A stretch of 64,000 bases of DNA from Vreelandella sp042466685 (GCF_042466685.1 NZ_CP170448.1:2728001-2792000), one strand, 5' to 3'; shown: positions 43,280 to 52,954, counted from the stretch's first letter. The notes: a model not told the origin generated them from the letters alone. Made by a program: numbers and translations.

Positions 43280-44068
43280 TCACTCGTCAGGTTTATCGGC
43301 GTTTTGCGCCGGCGAGACATGCTTAGCCTTCATATCCCTAAAGGCCTCCATGATATCCATCGGTAATGGGAAAACAATCGTCGAAGCGTTCTTGTTGCTC
43401 ATATCACTCATGGTTTGCAGATAGCGGAGCTGCAGTGCAGCCGAGTTTTCCTGCATTACGTTAGCGGCCTCGACCAGCTTTTTGGAAGCCTGAAGCTCCC
43501 CTTCTGCGTGAATCACCTTAGCGCGGCGCTCACGTTCCGCCTCGGCCTGGCGGGCGATGGCGCGGATCATGCTCTCATCCAAGTCTACATGCTTGATTTC
43601 AACATTGGCGACCTTGATACCCCACGCTTCGGTTTGGGTATCGATAATTTCCTGAATATCGTCGTTGAGCTTATCGCGCTCGGAAAGCATCTCATCCAAA
43701 TCATGCTTACCCAACACAGAACGCAAAGTGGTCTGGGCCAGTTGACTCGTCGCCTGGGTAAAATTCTCGACTTGAATGATCGCCTTTTCTGGATCGACGA
43801 CGCGGAAATAAAGCACCGCATTCACTTTAACGGTGACGTTATCCTGAGAGATCACGTCCTGTTCCGGTACATCCATGGTGATCACACGTAGATCAACCAC
43901 CTCCATCTTCTGAATGGCGGGAATCACAATGACTAACCCAGGCCCTTTCACTGTCTGGTAACGACCAAGAAAGAACACTACGCCGCGTTTATATTCTGGC
44001 AGTATGCGGATAGAGGCAGCAATCAACATCACCACCAGCACGATAGGCACTAAGTACGAAATAATCAT
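43280..44068 (-). CDS. SPFH/band-7 slipin-type protein
   Basis: 262 residues, one N-terminal membrane segment (IISYLVPIVLVVMLIA) and a band-7 domain (EYKRGVVFFLGRYQ; DVPEQDVISQDNVTVKVNAVLYFRV; AEAERERRAKVIHAEGELQA). The gene pair slipin plus NfeD is widespread and forms a membrane quality-control or lipid-domain unit. GAGGTG sets the start at 44068. It follows the NfeD gene in an operon. Confidence 0.93.
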   Translation of the reverse strand: MIISYLVPIVLVVMLIAASIRILPEYKRGVVFFLGRYQTVKGPGLVIVIPAIQKMEVVDLRVITMDVPEQDVISQDNVTVKVNAVLYFRVVDPEKAIIQVENFTQATSQLAQTTLRSVLGKHDLDEMLSERDKLNDDIQEIIDTQTEAWGIKVANVEIKHVDLDESMIRAIARQAEAERERRAKVIHAEGELQASKKLVEAANVMQENSAALQLRYLQTMSDMSNKNASTIVFPLPMDIMEAFRDMKAKHVSPAQNADKPDE

Positions 44069-44121
44069 TGGACACCTCATTTAGCAGTGGGTCGGTTATG
44101 TAAGAAAGTGGGCGGCGAGCA

Positions 44122-45480
44122 TTACCGGGTCTTCACATATACCGTCAAGCCTTCAATACCCATCACCACAAGCTTTTCACCTCGTTTGACTGGCGCATCG
44201 CTCACTGCGTTCCAGCGCTCGCCATGCAGCCTTACATGGCCGCTGGCCTCAAAATCCTCTAGCGCAACCGCGTCTGCGCCGATTAACTGCTCCGCGCCAG
44301 TGTGTGCCGGACGACGGCGCAGCGTTGCAAAGCGTGTTAACGTCCATAGCATTAGCCCCCCAGACACCAATGCCACACCCCCGATGAGCGGTAGCGAAAT
44401 GGCAAGATGCTCCGCGTCCATCAGCATTACCGACCCAAGTACAAAAGCAATGATGCCGCCAACCCCCAGCACACCGAAGCTAGGCATAAAAGCCTCGCCC
44501 ACCATCAACGCCAACCCAACCACCATCAGCGCAAGCCCGGCGTAGTTAATCGGCAGCACCTGAAATGCAAACAGGGCGAGCAGCAGGCAAATCACGCCAA
44601 TGGTGCCGGGGAACAGGCTGCCGGGACTGGCCAGCTCGAAAACCAGCCCGTAAAAGCCGATGATCATCAAGAAAAAGGCTATGTTGGGATTTGTGATCAG
44701 CGATAGCACCTGGGTGCGCCAATCAGGATCGAAGCGCTCAATGGTGAGTCCGGCGGTATCGAGGGTGGCTTCGCCGCTTTCCATGACCACACTCATGCCG
44801 TCCATCTGCTCAAGTAGATCGGTGAGGTCGCGTGCCACCACATCAATGACGCTCTGTTCCAGCGCCTCACTGGCAGTGAGGTTGGCCGCATTGCGAACAG
44901 CCTCTTCAGCCCAATCGGCATCGCGATTATGGCGTTCCGCCAAGCTGCGGATAAAGCTCACCGCATCTTCCATCACCTTGCGTTCCATGGCGCTGCCCTC
45001 GCCATTCGACTCCTCAGCCGAATTATCTTCTTCGCCGTCATCGCTGCCGGGCAACCCGCCGCCCATTTGTACCGGCGTGGCCGAGCCGAGATTGGTAGAG
45101 GGCGCCATGGCAGCCACGTGGCTGCCATAAAGTAGATAAGTGCCCGCGCTTGCCGCTCGCGCACCGCTGGGGGAAACGTACATCACCACGGGGATATCAG
45201 CATTGAGCATCTCGCGAATCATGTCGCGGGTGGTGTCGACTAACCCGCCTGGGGTATCGAGCTCGACGATCACCACCTCACTACCCTGCTCGCGAGCCTT
45301 ATCCAGCCCCCGCGAAAAGTAGTCCTTGGTCGCTGGGCCTATGGCGCCTTCAATGTTAAGCACCAGAGCACTGGGAGCCGCACTTTGCGCCATGGCCTGC
45401 CACGTAAACGACATGGCAGCCATTAGCAAACCGGCCACCATTAACCAGAGCCAGTGCGATTTAAGAGAAAGGGATTGCAT
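44122..45480 (-). CDS. NfeD-family membrane serine protease
   Basis: 452 residues. Signal/TM at the N-terminus, ClpP-like protease domain (VVIVELDTPGGLVDTTRDM; SGARAASAGTYLLYGSHVAAM with catalytic Ser), four C-terminal helices and an OB-fold NfeD tail (GVRL-type HVRLHGERWNAVS). It degrades or processes the slipin partner in related pairs. First gene of the nfeD-slipin operon. Confidence 0.93.
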   Translation of the reverse strand: MQSLSLKSHWLWLMVAGLLMAAMSFTWQAMAQSAAPSALVLNIEGAIGPATKDYFSRGLDKAREQGSEVVIVELDTPGGLVDTTRDMIREMLNADIPVVMYVSPSGARAASAGTYLLYGSHVAAMAPSTNLGSATPVQMGGGLPGSDDGEEDNSAEESNGEGSAMERKVMEDAVSFIRSLAERHNRDADWAEEAVRNAANLTASEALEQSVIDVVARDLTDLLEQMDGMSVVMESGEATLDTAGLTIERFDPDWRTQVLSLITNPNIAFFLMIIGFYGLVFELASPGSLFPGTIGVICLLLALFAFQVLPINYAGLALMVVGLALMVGEAFMPSFGVLGVGGIIAFVLGSVMLMDAEHLAISLPLIGGVALVSGGLMLWTLTRFATLRRRPAHTGAEQLIGADAVALEDFEASGHVRLHGERWNAVSDAPVKRGEKLVVMGIEGLTVYVKTR

Positions 45481-45686
45481 TACCCGCTCCTCGTGTTCAA
45501 CGCCTTAACGTGCCGTATGGCGCCTAACCATAGCTACATACACAAGGCTATCTACTCAACGTAGCACCCACATCGAGCTTCGTCATGAACAACGTGATGG
45601 CAGGGTTCAAGGATAAATAAAGGCCTGAACCAAGGTGGCGATTCTGAAAGCCAGCGATGATGATTACACTATTTTCGAGCAGTCGG

Positions 45687-46094
45687 TTAATTCAGATAAT
45701 AACCGCTAACTTTCCACGCTCCCTCCTCAAAATGAGGGGTGATGGTTTCGGTAATCTGCGGCCTGTTTTCAAATTGTGTTTGAAATGTCAAAACCGCGTA
45801 GTCGCCTCTTGGCGCCCCTGGCATAGAGGTTTGGCGGACGACGCTTACTCGTCGGCGCGACTGGACAGCGCCAAAATCACGCCGCGCGGCACCAATCGTC
45901 CGCTCCAACATATGTGGAGAAAGCGGCTTTTTTAGTAGTGGAGATGACGCTTCCCAGGCCTGCTCATACTGCCCACTATCAATGGCTTCTAGCCACGCCA
46001 ACGCCGCCGCCTCTGCATCATCTTTATGAGAGAGGGCTTGCGTGGATAGCATCAGGAGCAAGGGGACGAATAGTAAGGACAGCATTTTCGGCAT
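45687..46094 (-). CDS. DUF4019-like exported protein
   Basis: 135 residues with signal peptide (MLSLLFVPLLLMLSTQALS) and a C-terminal DUF4019-like domain (AALAWLEAIDSGQYEQAWEAS; FQTQFENRPQITETITPHFE; WKVSGYYLN). NTF2-like fold is likely. ATG 46094 is the better start; an ATG at 46112 adds six residues. Function unknown. Confidence 0.8.
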   Translation of the reverse strand: MPKMLSLLFVPLLLMLSTQALSHKDDAEAAALAWLEAIDSGQYEQAWEASSPLLKKPLSPHMLERTIGAARRDFGAVQSRRRVSVVRQTSMPGAPRGDYAVLTFQTQFENRPQITETITPHFEEGAWKVSGYYLN

Positions 46095-46243
46095 GGCGGG
46101 TACTCTTGGCATCTAGGATCGAGCAGATAAGTCTCGATGATCTTAGATATATATCGGTCATCGCCAGGGGTTCTTTAGGGTCACGAGCGGTATTTCGTTT
46201 ACTATGCGCCCCTACCCTCTTTAGCTCCCACCATTAGGCGAAC

Positions 46244-46987
46244 ATGTCCTTCAACGCACTCTATACCGACCTCTCTGGCTACTACGATTTAATGTGTGTA
46301 GATATCGACTACCCAGCGCAAAGCAACGCCATTCATAGGCTGCAGCAGATTTTCGGTAACGGCGAAACTGCACACTTGGATTTAGCCTGTGGTACCGGCC
46401 CCCACGTGCGCCATTTCATTGATTTCGGCTATGCCAGTGGCGGGCTGGATATCAACCAACCGATGCTGGATATCGCTGCCATACGGTGCCCGGAAGCCCA
46501 GTTCACCTTGCAAAACATGGGCAGCTTCGAAGTGAGCGCGTCCCTCGACCTAATTACCTGCTTTTTATACTCAATCCACTACAACGCTGGTATTGAAGGG
46601 TTAAAAATGTGCATTGCCAGTGTGCACCGCGCACTCAATTCTGGCGGTATTTTCTGTTTTAACGCTGTCGATAAAGAGAAAATTGATAACGCTCTATTCG
46701 TTAAACATAGTGCCAAACAGGGAAGTGATTTATTCACGTTCCGCTCGGGATGGCACTATAGCGGGCAGGGTGAAAAACAGTCTCTCAGGCTTAGTATTGA
46801 AAAGACGGACGCTGATGGAACGCAGGTGTGGAACGATGAGCACCCTATGGTGGCGGTCAGCTTTGTAGAGTTAGTGACGCTTTTAGAACCTGACTTCGAG
46901 GTTCATCTGTTTGAGCACAACTATGAAAAAATCATTCCATGGGATAACACCTCAGGAAACGCTATTTTTGTCTGTGTGAAGAAATAA
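46244..46987 (+). CDS. Class I SAM-dependent methyltransferase
   Basis: 247 residues with motif I LDLACGTGPHVRHF, acidic motif GGLDIN and the loop LDLITCFLYSIHY. Substrate unknown. The C-terminal third has an extra beta-rich segment, as in small-molecule methyltransferases. Monocistronic. Confidence 0.88.
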   Translation: MSFNALYTDLSGYYDLMCVDIDYPAQSNAIHRLQQIFGNGETAHLDLACGTGPHVRHFIDFGYASGGLDINQPMLDIAAIRCPEAQFTLQNMGSFEVSASLDLITCFLYSIHYNAGIEGLKMCIASVHRALNSGGIFCFNAVDKEKIDNALFVKHSAKQGSDLFTFRSGWHYSGQGEKQSLRLSIEKTDADGTQVWNDEHPMVAVSFVELVTLLEPDFEVHLFEHNYEKIIPWDNTSGNAIFVCVKK

Positions 46988-47105
46988 ACCCTGCTTGTAT
47001 CTGCGAATCACCCTGCCGTGCTGTACGTACGAGCACATTGGCCATACATGGCCGAAATTGCCCCCTTTGTGACCGGCCAACGCATCGTTGGCTGAATGTG
47101 GAAAA

Positions 47106-47143
47106 GCTAATCTGTAGCCTCACTTCAACACAATGAGATTAGC
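47106..47143 (+). promoter_or_regulatory. Inverted repeat overlapping the start region of the isochorismatase-like gene
   Basis: GCTAATCT (47106-47113) and AGATTAGC (47136-47143) are perfect arms 22 nt apart. The second arm ends 1 nt before the likely ATG, so an mRNA stem could hide the start, or the DNA could be an operator. Unproven. Confidence 0.35.
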
Positions 47144-47144
47144 C

Positions 47145-47711
47145 ATGACCCAGCCTAACACCGCCTTGCTATTAATTGACGTTCAAGCCTCCTTTCCCGC
47201 CCGCGACTACTGGGTAGAATCGCTGGCTCAGGCATGGCGTCCCAAGCAGCGCGCAGTGCTTCACGCCGCCCAGGCAAACAAAATTCCGGTCATCCGCATT
47301 CTGCATGAAGAGCCTGGCAGCCAAGGAGCTTTTGACCCCAAGAATGGCCTGATTCGTCCGCTTGATGGCTTTAACGATGAAGTAGCGGTGACCTATCATA
47401 AACGTGTCCATAATGCCTTCACTGACACCTCGCTTGAGGCCTGGTTAAGGGAGCGTGACATCGAACGGCTGGCCATTAGCGGTATTCGTACCGAGCAGTG
47501 CTGCGAAACCACCGCACGCGTGGCGTCAGATTTAGGTTTTAGCGTCGACTTTATCAGCGATGCTACCCTAACGTTCCCCATGACGCGCCAGGGTGTCACC
47601 TGGTCAGCGGATGATATTAAGGCGCGCACCGAACTGGTACTTGAAGGCCGTTTTGCGCGTATTATCAATACACAAGACATGGTCAACGAATGGCAAAGCA
47701 CGCGTGAGTGA
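47145..47711 (+). CDS. Isochorismatase-family cysteine hydrolase
   Basis: 188 residues with catalytic Asp in LLIDVQASF, Lys in TYHKRVHNAF, and Cys in IRTEQCCETTARVASDLGF. It hydrolyses small amides or isochorismate-like compounds; substrate unknown. ATG 47145 is preferred to ATG 47133. The stop overlaps the start of the next AraC gene, consistent with co-transcription. Confidence 0.88.
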   Translation: MTQPNTALLLIDVQASFPARDYWVESLAQAWRPKQRAVLHAAQANKIPVIRILHEEPGSQGAFDPKNGLIRPLDGFNDEVAVTYHKRVHNAFTDTSLEAWLRERDIERLAISGIRTEQCCETTARVASDLGFSVDFISDATLTFPMTRQGVTWSADDIKARTELVLEGRFARIINTQDMVNEWQSTRE

Positions 47712-48711
47712 AGAGCAACCACATAGCCAACCGCCATCCCCAAAAGCCACCACTTTGCGGGTGGCGGTACTGATGATGCCCGGCCAGGTGCCGCTTGATT
47801 TGATTGGCCCACTACAGGTTTTACAGTGTGCAGACCGGCTCTCGATAGATGTTCAGGTACGCTATATCGGCCCCAAGTCGGCCATGCAGTGGTTAGGGCC
47901 GCTCACCCTTAGCGGCATCGACTCACTACCTGAACAGCTTCACCGTCAAGATTTACTGCTGATTCCGGGGCAGTACCGCAATAGCCTTGAGCCATTGGCG
48001 CAACAAGAATGCATCGCTTGGCTTAAGGCGAATGCCCACTGTGCGGATACGCTAATGACCGTTTGCTCCGGCACGCTGTTACTGGCGGACGCTGGCTTGT
48101 TAGAGGGGCGACGCTGTACCACCCACCACACGCTAATCGAGCAGTTGCAGTCCAAAGCCCCACAAGCAAAGGTACAAAGTGATTGTATCTTTACCGAGGA
48201 CGGGCGCTATTTAACCAGCGCGGGGATCTCAACCGGGATCGATACCATGCTCTACTGGCTGACCCGTGCTTGCGGCCATTCACTGGCCTTGGCGGTAGCG
48301 CGGGAAATGGTGCTGTATCTTCGCCGCAGCGGCCAGGAGCCTCAGCTGGGTGCCTGGCTTGAGGGCCGCAATCATGTGGATGAACGACTGCATCGCGTTC
48401 AAGATGCCATCTGCGCCGCGCCCTCTCAAAGGTGGCCTATCGAAACGCTGGCAGCTCAGGCCGCCATGAGCGAGCGCCATTTCCGGCGCCAGTTCAAAAG
48501 CCTCACCGGCATGCTGGTGGGCGACTATATTATGGGGTTACGCCTGCAGCGAGCCAAAGCGTTAATGACCGAAACGAGCTGGACGCTAGCGCGCATCGCC
48601 GAAGCCTCCGGCTTTGGTGATGAACGCCAGCTAAGGCGCAATTGGGCTCGCCAGGAGAAAACGCCGCCTAGCGTGTGGCGGCGGGCCAATTCCCAAAAAC
48701 TGCTTGATTGA
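47704..48711 (+). CDS. GlxA-like regulator (DJ-1/PfpI domain plus AraC helix-turn-helix)
   Basis: 335 residues from GTG 47704. DJ-1/PfpI domain (VAVLMMPGQVPLDLIGPLQVL; LMTVCSGTLLLADAGLL with nucleophile-elbow Cys) followed by an AraC DNA-binding domain (AQAAMSERHFRRQFKSLTGM). Probably regulates the isochorismatase-like gene it overlaps by 8 nt. The longer frame back to 47593 would overlap that gene by over 100 nt and is rejected. Confidence 0.88.
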   Translation: MSEEQPHSQPPSPKATTLRVAVLMMPGQVPLDLIGPLQVLQCADRLSIDVQVRYIGPKSAMQWLGPLTLSGIDSLPEQLHRQDLLLIPGQYRNSLEPLAQQECIAWLKANAHCADTLMTVCSGTLLLADAGLLEGRRCTTHHTLIEQLQSKAPQAKVQSDCIFTEDGRYLTSAGISTGIDTMLYWLTRACGHSLALAVAREMVLYLRRSGQEPQLGAWLEGRNHVDERLHRVQDAICAAPSQRWPIETLAAQAAMSERHFRRQFKSLTGMLVGDYIMGLRLQRAKALMTETSWTLARIAEASGFGDERQLRRNWARQEKTPPSVWRRANSQKLLD

Positions 48712-48756
48712 GGCAATAAGAGCTACTATTGGTAAAACCTATCGCTGACTGACGCC

Positions 48757-49575
48757 ATGACTGACCTCATTCTGCCAAGCAACACTGACTATCTAAACTT
48801 CCGGCATCGCCTGCCTGATAGGCGATTAACGCCTTGGGTTCAATGCCTTTGGTCAATGGGAGCTCCAGGTCACCCCACAGAACCCAGAACCGAAAAGTTC
48901 TACCCCGATGCTGGGGCTAGTCTTAGCATTAAGCTCTCCAGCTCCCGCCCCGTCATCACGCTCTGTTTCAACAGGCGCACGTTAATAGAGACACTCGACA
49001 CGACCACACCCTGTTTGGGCATTCGCTTTAAAGCGGCAGGCGCCCACAGCTTGCTGGGCTTACTACCCGAAGCATTCGCAGATACCTACCAACGCTTGGA
49101 TCACGAGCTCGAAGAACTAAGTTTGCAAAAATTACGGTTGCAAGGATTAATGCCCGTGGTAGAACGCCTCTACCAGTTGGACTCACAACAGGGCTTACGA
49201 CTGCTGGAAGCATGGCTGTTAGACCGTCTACAGAGCCAGCCACCTGCCAATAGCCGTATCACTTCGCTTGCTCAAGCCATTGGAGAGCTACAGCTCCCAC
49301 CCCAACAGTTAGGCGCCACGCTAGGGTTTACGCGACGCACCCTGGAGCGCAAATTAAAACGCGAGGTGGGCGTTACCCCAGGGCAATTAGTCGCCTATGC
49401 CCGGCTAAACCGGGCCCGCCATGGACTGCTTGCAACCACACTGCCTCTAGCGGAAATAGCCCTGCACTGCGGCTACTATGACCAAGCTCACTTCACCCAC
49501 GCCTTCCAATCACTTGCCTATGAAACACCCGCCGCCTATCGCAAACGCAAACTGTCGCAAATTTACAAGGCGTAA
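48757..49575 (+). CDS. AraC-family regulator
   Basis: 272 residues. N-terminal domain of the DUF6597 type (FRHRLPDRRLTPWVQCLWSMG; FYPDAGASLSIKL) and C-terminal helix-turn-helix pair (LGFTRRTLERKLKREVGVTPGQL). Likely activates the neighbouring CMD and YrhK-like genes, which lie just downstream on the same strand. Inducer unknown. Confidence 0.85.
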   Translation: MTDLILPSNTDYLNFRHRLPDRRLTPWVQCLWSMGAPGHPTEPRTEKFYPDAGASLSIKLSSSRPVITLCFNRRTLIETLDTTTPCLGIRFKAAGAHSLLGLLPEAFADTYQRLDHELEELSLQKLRLQGLMPVVERLYQLDSQQGLRLLEAWLLDRLQSQPPANSRITSLAQAIGELQLPPQQLGATLGFTRRTLERKLKREVGVTPGQLVAYARLNRARHGLLATTLPLAEIALHCGYYDQAHFTHAFQSLAYETPAAYRKRKLSQIYKA

Positions 49576-49627
49576 AAAAACCTCGTCGTTAAGCTGAGCT
49601 CTCAACTTACTCATCGAGGTCACCCAC

Positions 49628-50083
49628 ATGTCTACTCGTATGTCTCAACAGTCAGTGTATCGCCTTGTACCACGCCTAGCTCAGCACCTGACCGCCTTAG
49701 GCAGTGTTGCTTCAGACTCAACGGTTAATCGCTCGATCATTCACTTAGTCAACCTGCGTGTTTCGCAAATTAATCACTGCTGCTTTTGTCAGCACATGCA
49801 TTCGCAAGAAGCCAGAGACGATGGCGAGCACCAGGTGCGCCTGGACGTGTTGCCTGCTTGGCGTGAAGCCCCCTGCTTCAGCACACAAGAGCGCGCCGCG
49901 CTCGCCTGGGCAGAAGCACTAACCCATGTCAGCCAGCAAGCGGTGAGTGACAGCGACTATCAAAGCGCACTAGATGCGTTCGGCGAGCAGGGGCTAATTG
50001 ATCTCACTGCCATTATTGTCCAAATCAACAGCTGGAATCGGATATCGGTGGGCTTTCAGTTTTCACCCGACATCACTCTTTAA
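49628..50083 (+). CDS. Carboxymuconolactone decarboxylase family protein (AhpD-like)
   Basis: 151 residues with the C-x2-C-x3-H motif CCFCQHMH, the AhpD-like peroxidase signature of the CMD family, suggesting a peroxide-reducing or alkylhydroperoxidase role. GAGGTCACCCAC precedes the ATG. Follows the AraC regulator by 52 nt, a gap holding a small hairpin (ACCTCG/CGAGGT). Confidence 0.88.
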   Translation: MSTRMSQQSVYRLVPRLAQHLTALGSVASDSTVNRSIIHLVNLRVSQINHCCFCQHMHSQEARDDGEHQVRLDVLPAWREAPCFSTQERAALAWAEALTHVSQQAVSDSDYQSALDAFGEQGLIDLTAIIVQINSWNRISVGFQFSPDITL

Positions 50084-50128
50084 GCCCGGTGAAGCAATTG
50101 AAATTAATATTGCAGATAAGGAAATAAA

Positions 50129-50335
50129 ATGACCAGTGATACAACGCAGCGTCAACAACTACCCAACCTACTCGGTCTCTTATCAAGCTTATTTTTCTTC
50201 TTTGGCAGTCTTTTATTTCTTCCCGCTTTTGTGAGCTATGCCACCGTCGGCGTATGGTGTTTTGTCATGGGCTCGCTGATCATGTTTATTATTTACGTAA
50301 TAAGCATGAAAAGTACGGGTGAGAAGCGTGCTTAA
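50129..50335 (+). CDS. YrhK-like small membrane protein
   Basis: 68 residues, two membrane helices with the YrhK-domain pattern (LFFFFGSLLFLPAF and VGVWCFVMGSLIMFIIYVI). AAGGAAATAAA precedes the ATG. Function unknown; probably in the same regulon as the CMD protein. Confidence 0.75.
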   Translation: MTSDTTQRQQLPNLLGLLSSLFFFFGSLLFLPAFVSYATVGVWCFVMGSLIMFIIYVISMKSTGEKRA

Positions 50336-50360
50336 TTAATTCAACACTGCACGTTGATAT

Positions 50361-50389
50361 AGCCGCTGGGTTTTAGCTACCTAGCGGCT
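50361..50389. terminator. Terminator-like hairpin after the YrhK-like gene
   Basis: AGCCGCT (50361-50367) and AGCGGCT (50383-50389) form a 7-bp stem, extended by three further pairs after one mismatch. No T-run follows. It marks the end of the chromosomal block before the AT-richer island. Confidence 0.5.
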
Positions 50390-50530
50390 TACTGGTTGTA
50401 ATGCCTTTCAACATTGGCTGAGACCTTCGCTGCTGTGATGTTAACGGGAAGAGTTATCGCCCACCATACCTGATAACTAATTATCAACGGAGCCAAGAAT
50501 TTATATACCCTAAAAAACATTTACTTCATA

Positions 50531-51076
50531 TTAGGTATTTACGACCAGTCTAGGCCAGGTTTTCAGCCACCGCTTGCTATATATGCGGGTCTCAAAATCT
50601 GCTCGCTTTGGCCTTTTGGGATTTAATGTGATGGTATAGTCAAACAGTGGCTTAACACCAAAGGGAGCTACAATAATGACTTCCCCATCAGCAGCCATTG
50701 AAGCACCTACGGCAGTCTCTACTTCAACCCAGAAACTCATGGCATCTTCAGTTGAAGTATACGGACAGTCCATATTCCGCTCGTGCATTCTTGCCTGGTT
50801 CTTCACCGACCACGGGAGCTTCGAAGCTGCTCTTAACTCGCCTTCAATTTCCCGATCACGAGAATCGTTCATATCTTGTTGATCGAAGTAAATTAAATCA
50901 ATGTCGTTTAGCGGCGTACTCGATGAAAAGTCATGTAGCTTGTCCCACACTAAATTTCTAACGAATCCAGCGGCGAGGCACCAACCCGGCAGTTTCTGAG
51001 CAGCCGCTATAGTAAGCGCCTCCATCCGCGCCGAATCATTCGTCAGCCAATGTTTGACCACCGCTTCATGATCCAT
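50531..51076 (-). CDS. Nucleotidyltransferase-like protein (NTP_transf_6 / DUF925 type)
   Basis: 181 residues with AAGFVRNLVWDKLHD and the Asp pair LNDIDLIYFDQQD, the pattern of this nucleotidyltransferase-fold family. The product may transfer a nucleotide to a protein or small molecule. GTTAGGT lies 6 nt before the ATG on the coding strand, as a cassette core site would. First of a long run of minus-strand small genes. Confidence 0.8.
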   Translation of the reverse strand: MDHEAVVKHWLTNDSARMEALTIAAAQKLPGWCLAAGFVRNLVWDKLHDFSSSTPLNDIDLIYFDQQDMNDSRDREIEGELRAASKLPWSVKNQARMHERNMDCPYTSTEDAMSFWVEVETAVGASMAADGEVIIVAPFGVKPLFDYTITLNPKRPKRADFETRIYSKRWLKTWPRLVVNT

Positions 51077-51162
51077 CTAAATACCTAACTCATGCGTTTA
51101 TTTATAGCTACGAAGCCACGAAAAACCGACCAAACAAAATGCTAAGCCTTCTTTATCCCCTG

Positions 51163-51558
51163 TTATTGATCAGATTCATGGTTGATACCATCACTAACCG
51201 GCAAATCATCCAAGTCGAAGGGATTAATACCTTCCAAACACCCGACATTGAATCCATACACATCAGGGTTCGAGCGCGTTTGGTGATGGGTGTAGATACC
51301 GCAGTTCGAGCAGAAGTAGTGCTTTGCGACGCCCGAATTGAACTGGTATAGCTTTAAATGCTCAGCGCCGAGGAGAACGCGAAGGCCGCTCAACGGCACA
51401 TAGGCCATAACAGCACCTTTGCGCCTGCAAATAGAGCAGTTACACCGTTTCGGGTCGATAAGCCCTTCAGGCAAATCAAGCTCGAGCTCCACTATGCCGC
51501 AGTGACACGTCGCCCTGTGCTTAGGTTGAATTTTAACCTCGCCCACTTGCTTGATCAC
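51163..51558 (-). CDS. GFA-family (glutathione-dependent formaldehyde-activating) protein
   Basis: 131 residues with the zinc-binding Cys pattern C-x-C (TCHCG), C-x-C-x2-C (CNCSICRRKG) and C-x2-C (FCSNCGIYTHHQ). Family proteins bind zinc; few have a proven reaction. A second GFA gene of the same type lies at 54417-54845. Its stop is followed at once by a C giving TAAC, as in cassette ends. Confidence 0.88.
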   Translation of the reverse strand: MIKQVGEVKIQPKHRATCHCGIVELELDLPEGLIDPKRCNCSICRRKGAVMAYVPLSGLRVLLGAEHLKLYQFNSGVAKHYFCSNCGIYTHHQTRSNPDVYGFNVGCLEGINPFDLDDLPVSDGINHESDQ

Positions 51559-51729
51559 AAACCTTCTCCCCTGTGCCGATCCTCGCTGGGCTTTATCGGC
51601 CTCAACGTTTGATAAAAGCAGCTACCAGCAGTGGGAGCAGCTCAATGAAAAGATCAAGTGTGGCGAAGAAGCTGAAAATTCAACGATGGCTCCAATTCTT
51701 TTGATCTCGCTGAAGCCAAAGTTATGAAC

Positions 51730-52221
51730 TCAGGACTCAGTGCTTGTGCTAGAAGCATCCTGATTTGGCCGCAATTGAAGCTGGATACCGAGCAAAAAAT
51801 TGCGCAGCACCTGATCTTTGCACTCGCGATAATTCTTATGGCTCGGCTTGCGGAAAAAAGCACTTAATTCATGGTTACTTAGGTTGAAGCCAGCCAGTTC
51901 AAACGCTGCCAGAATATCGTCAGCCTTTAGATTCAGCGCGATGCGCAGCTTCTGGAACACCATGTTGTTGTTCAGCTGCGATTCTGGCACGGGCTGCGGG
52001 CCTTCACGCTTGCCACGCTTAAAGCTAATAAAGCCGTTCAAAAACGCTGCCAACTCTCTGTTCTTCATCGTCACAAAGGCGTCGTCATCATCCTTTTTCA
52101 GCCAGGCAGTGACCTGCTCTTGAGCCACACTTACCTCTGCCAAGGCGAAGATATCCACAATGGTGCTGTCTTTTAAGTCGAAGGTGTAACGTATGCGGCG
52201 AAAAATATCGTTATTGGTCAA
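51730..52221 (-). CDS. DUF1456 (YehS-like) protein
   Basis: 163 residues made of two repeats of the DUF1456 unit (NNDIFRRIRYTFDLKD; NNMVFQKLRIALNLKADD), ending in the HKNYRECKDQVLRNFLLG motif shared with E. coli YehS. Likely TTG start at 52221, set by AGGGA 8 nt upstream; the longer frame to 52254 is not family-like. Function unknown. Confidence 0.85.
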   Translation of the reverse strand: MTNNDIFRRIRYTFDLKDSTIVDIFALAEVSVAQEQVTAWLKKDDDDAFVTMKNRELAAFLNGFISFKRGKREGPQPVPESQLNNNMVFQKLRIALNLKADDILAAFELAGFNLSNHELSAFFRKPSHKNYRECKDQVLRNFLLGIQLQLRPNQDASSTSTES

Positions 52222-52317
52222 AATAGTATCCCTAGTCTTAGGCAAACCCAGCACAATTAGATTTCATGTGCATCTGCGTCTATCGTGAATAGTCGGAAAA
52301 TCAGCAACCTAACAAGC

Positions 52318-52740
52318 CTAGCCTGCCGTCAGCTTCTCAAGCAGTTCATCAATTTCTTCTTTAAGCTCGCCATCTTCAATCTTGTTGGCAGTGATTTGGG
52401 CATTTTTAAGATTGCTGATCGCCGCGTCGGTCTGGCCTAGCTCAACTTGCAGCTTTGCCATAGAGAACGCTATCGATGACATATGGTCTGTGGAATTAAT
52501 CGCGACGGCTTTCTCAAAGGCTTTTTCGTAGACAGCCAGCGCCTCATCTAGCTCTTCAGTAAAATCAGCCAGGGTTTCCCACTGCTCTGGGTGATCTTTA
52601 TCGCTGTTTTCGTTCTCGGTGCAGATCGCTTCCAACTGCGCATAGAGCGCATCGAAAGCCTCTCTATCCTCTTTATCGGCAGCCTTCATGAGTTTTTCAG
52701 CGAGTTCGTAAACCGCCTTGTATATTTTGGTGTTAATCAT
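52318..52740 (-). CDS. Acidic tetratricopeptide-like protein of unknown function
   Basis: 140 residues, highly acidic and helical, with TPR-like spacing (ALAVYEKAFEKAVAINSTDHMSSIAFSMA; LGQTDAAISNLKNAQ). Probably a protein-interaction module. ATG 52740 chosen because the family-like sequence starts there; the open frame extends upstream to 52914 without support. Single gene. Confidence 0.7.
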   Translation of the reverse strand: MINTKIYKAVYELAEKLMKAADKEDREAFDALYAQLEAICTENENSDKDHPEQWETLADFTEELDEALAVYEKAFEKAVAINSTDHMSSIAFSMAKLQVELGQTDAAISNLKNAQITANKIEDGELKEEIDELLEKLTAG

Positions 52741-52954
52741 CAATAACAGCCTTTTATCTACTGAAAATAAACCATGAAAATTAATAAATAAGTCAGTACA
52801 TTTATTTATTTGGCGATATACGATTTTAAGGTAGATCTCGAAGTCTGCTTGAAGCAGCTTCCCAATCAAGACCATGCCATTATAGCCCAGCATGATGCCC
52901 TTTCGGATGGTCATTTTTCCGCTTTTGTCCGCAGTGAAATGCCTGATGAGAAGA

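Noticed and set aside
51605..51715. Short open stretch on the plus strand reading FDKSSYQQWEQLNEKIK
   Set aside because: Under 40 codons, no start or ribosome-binding site and no recognised family; perhaps a gene remnant, but not supportable.
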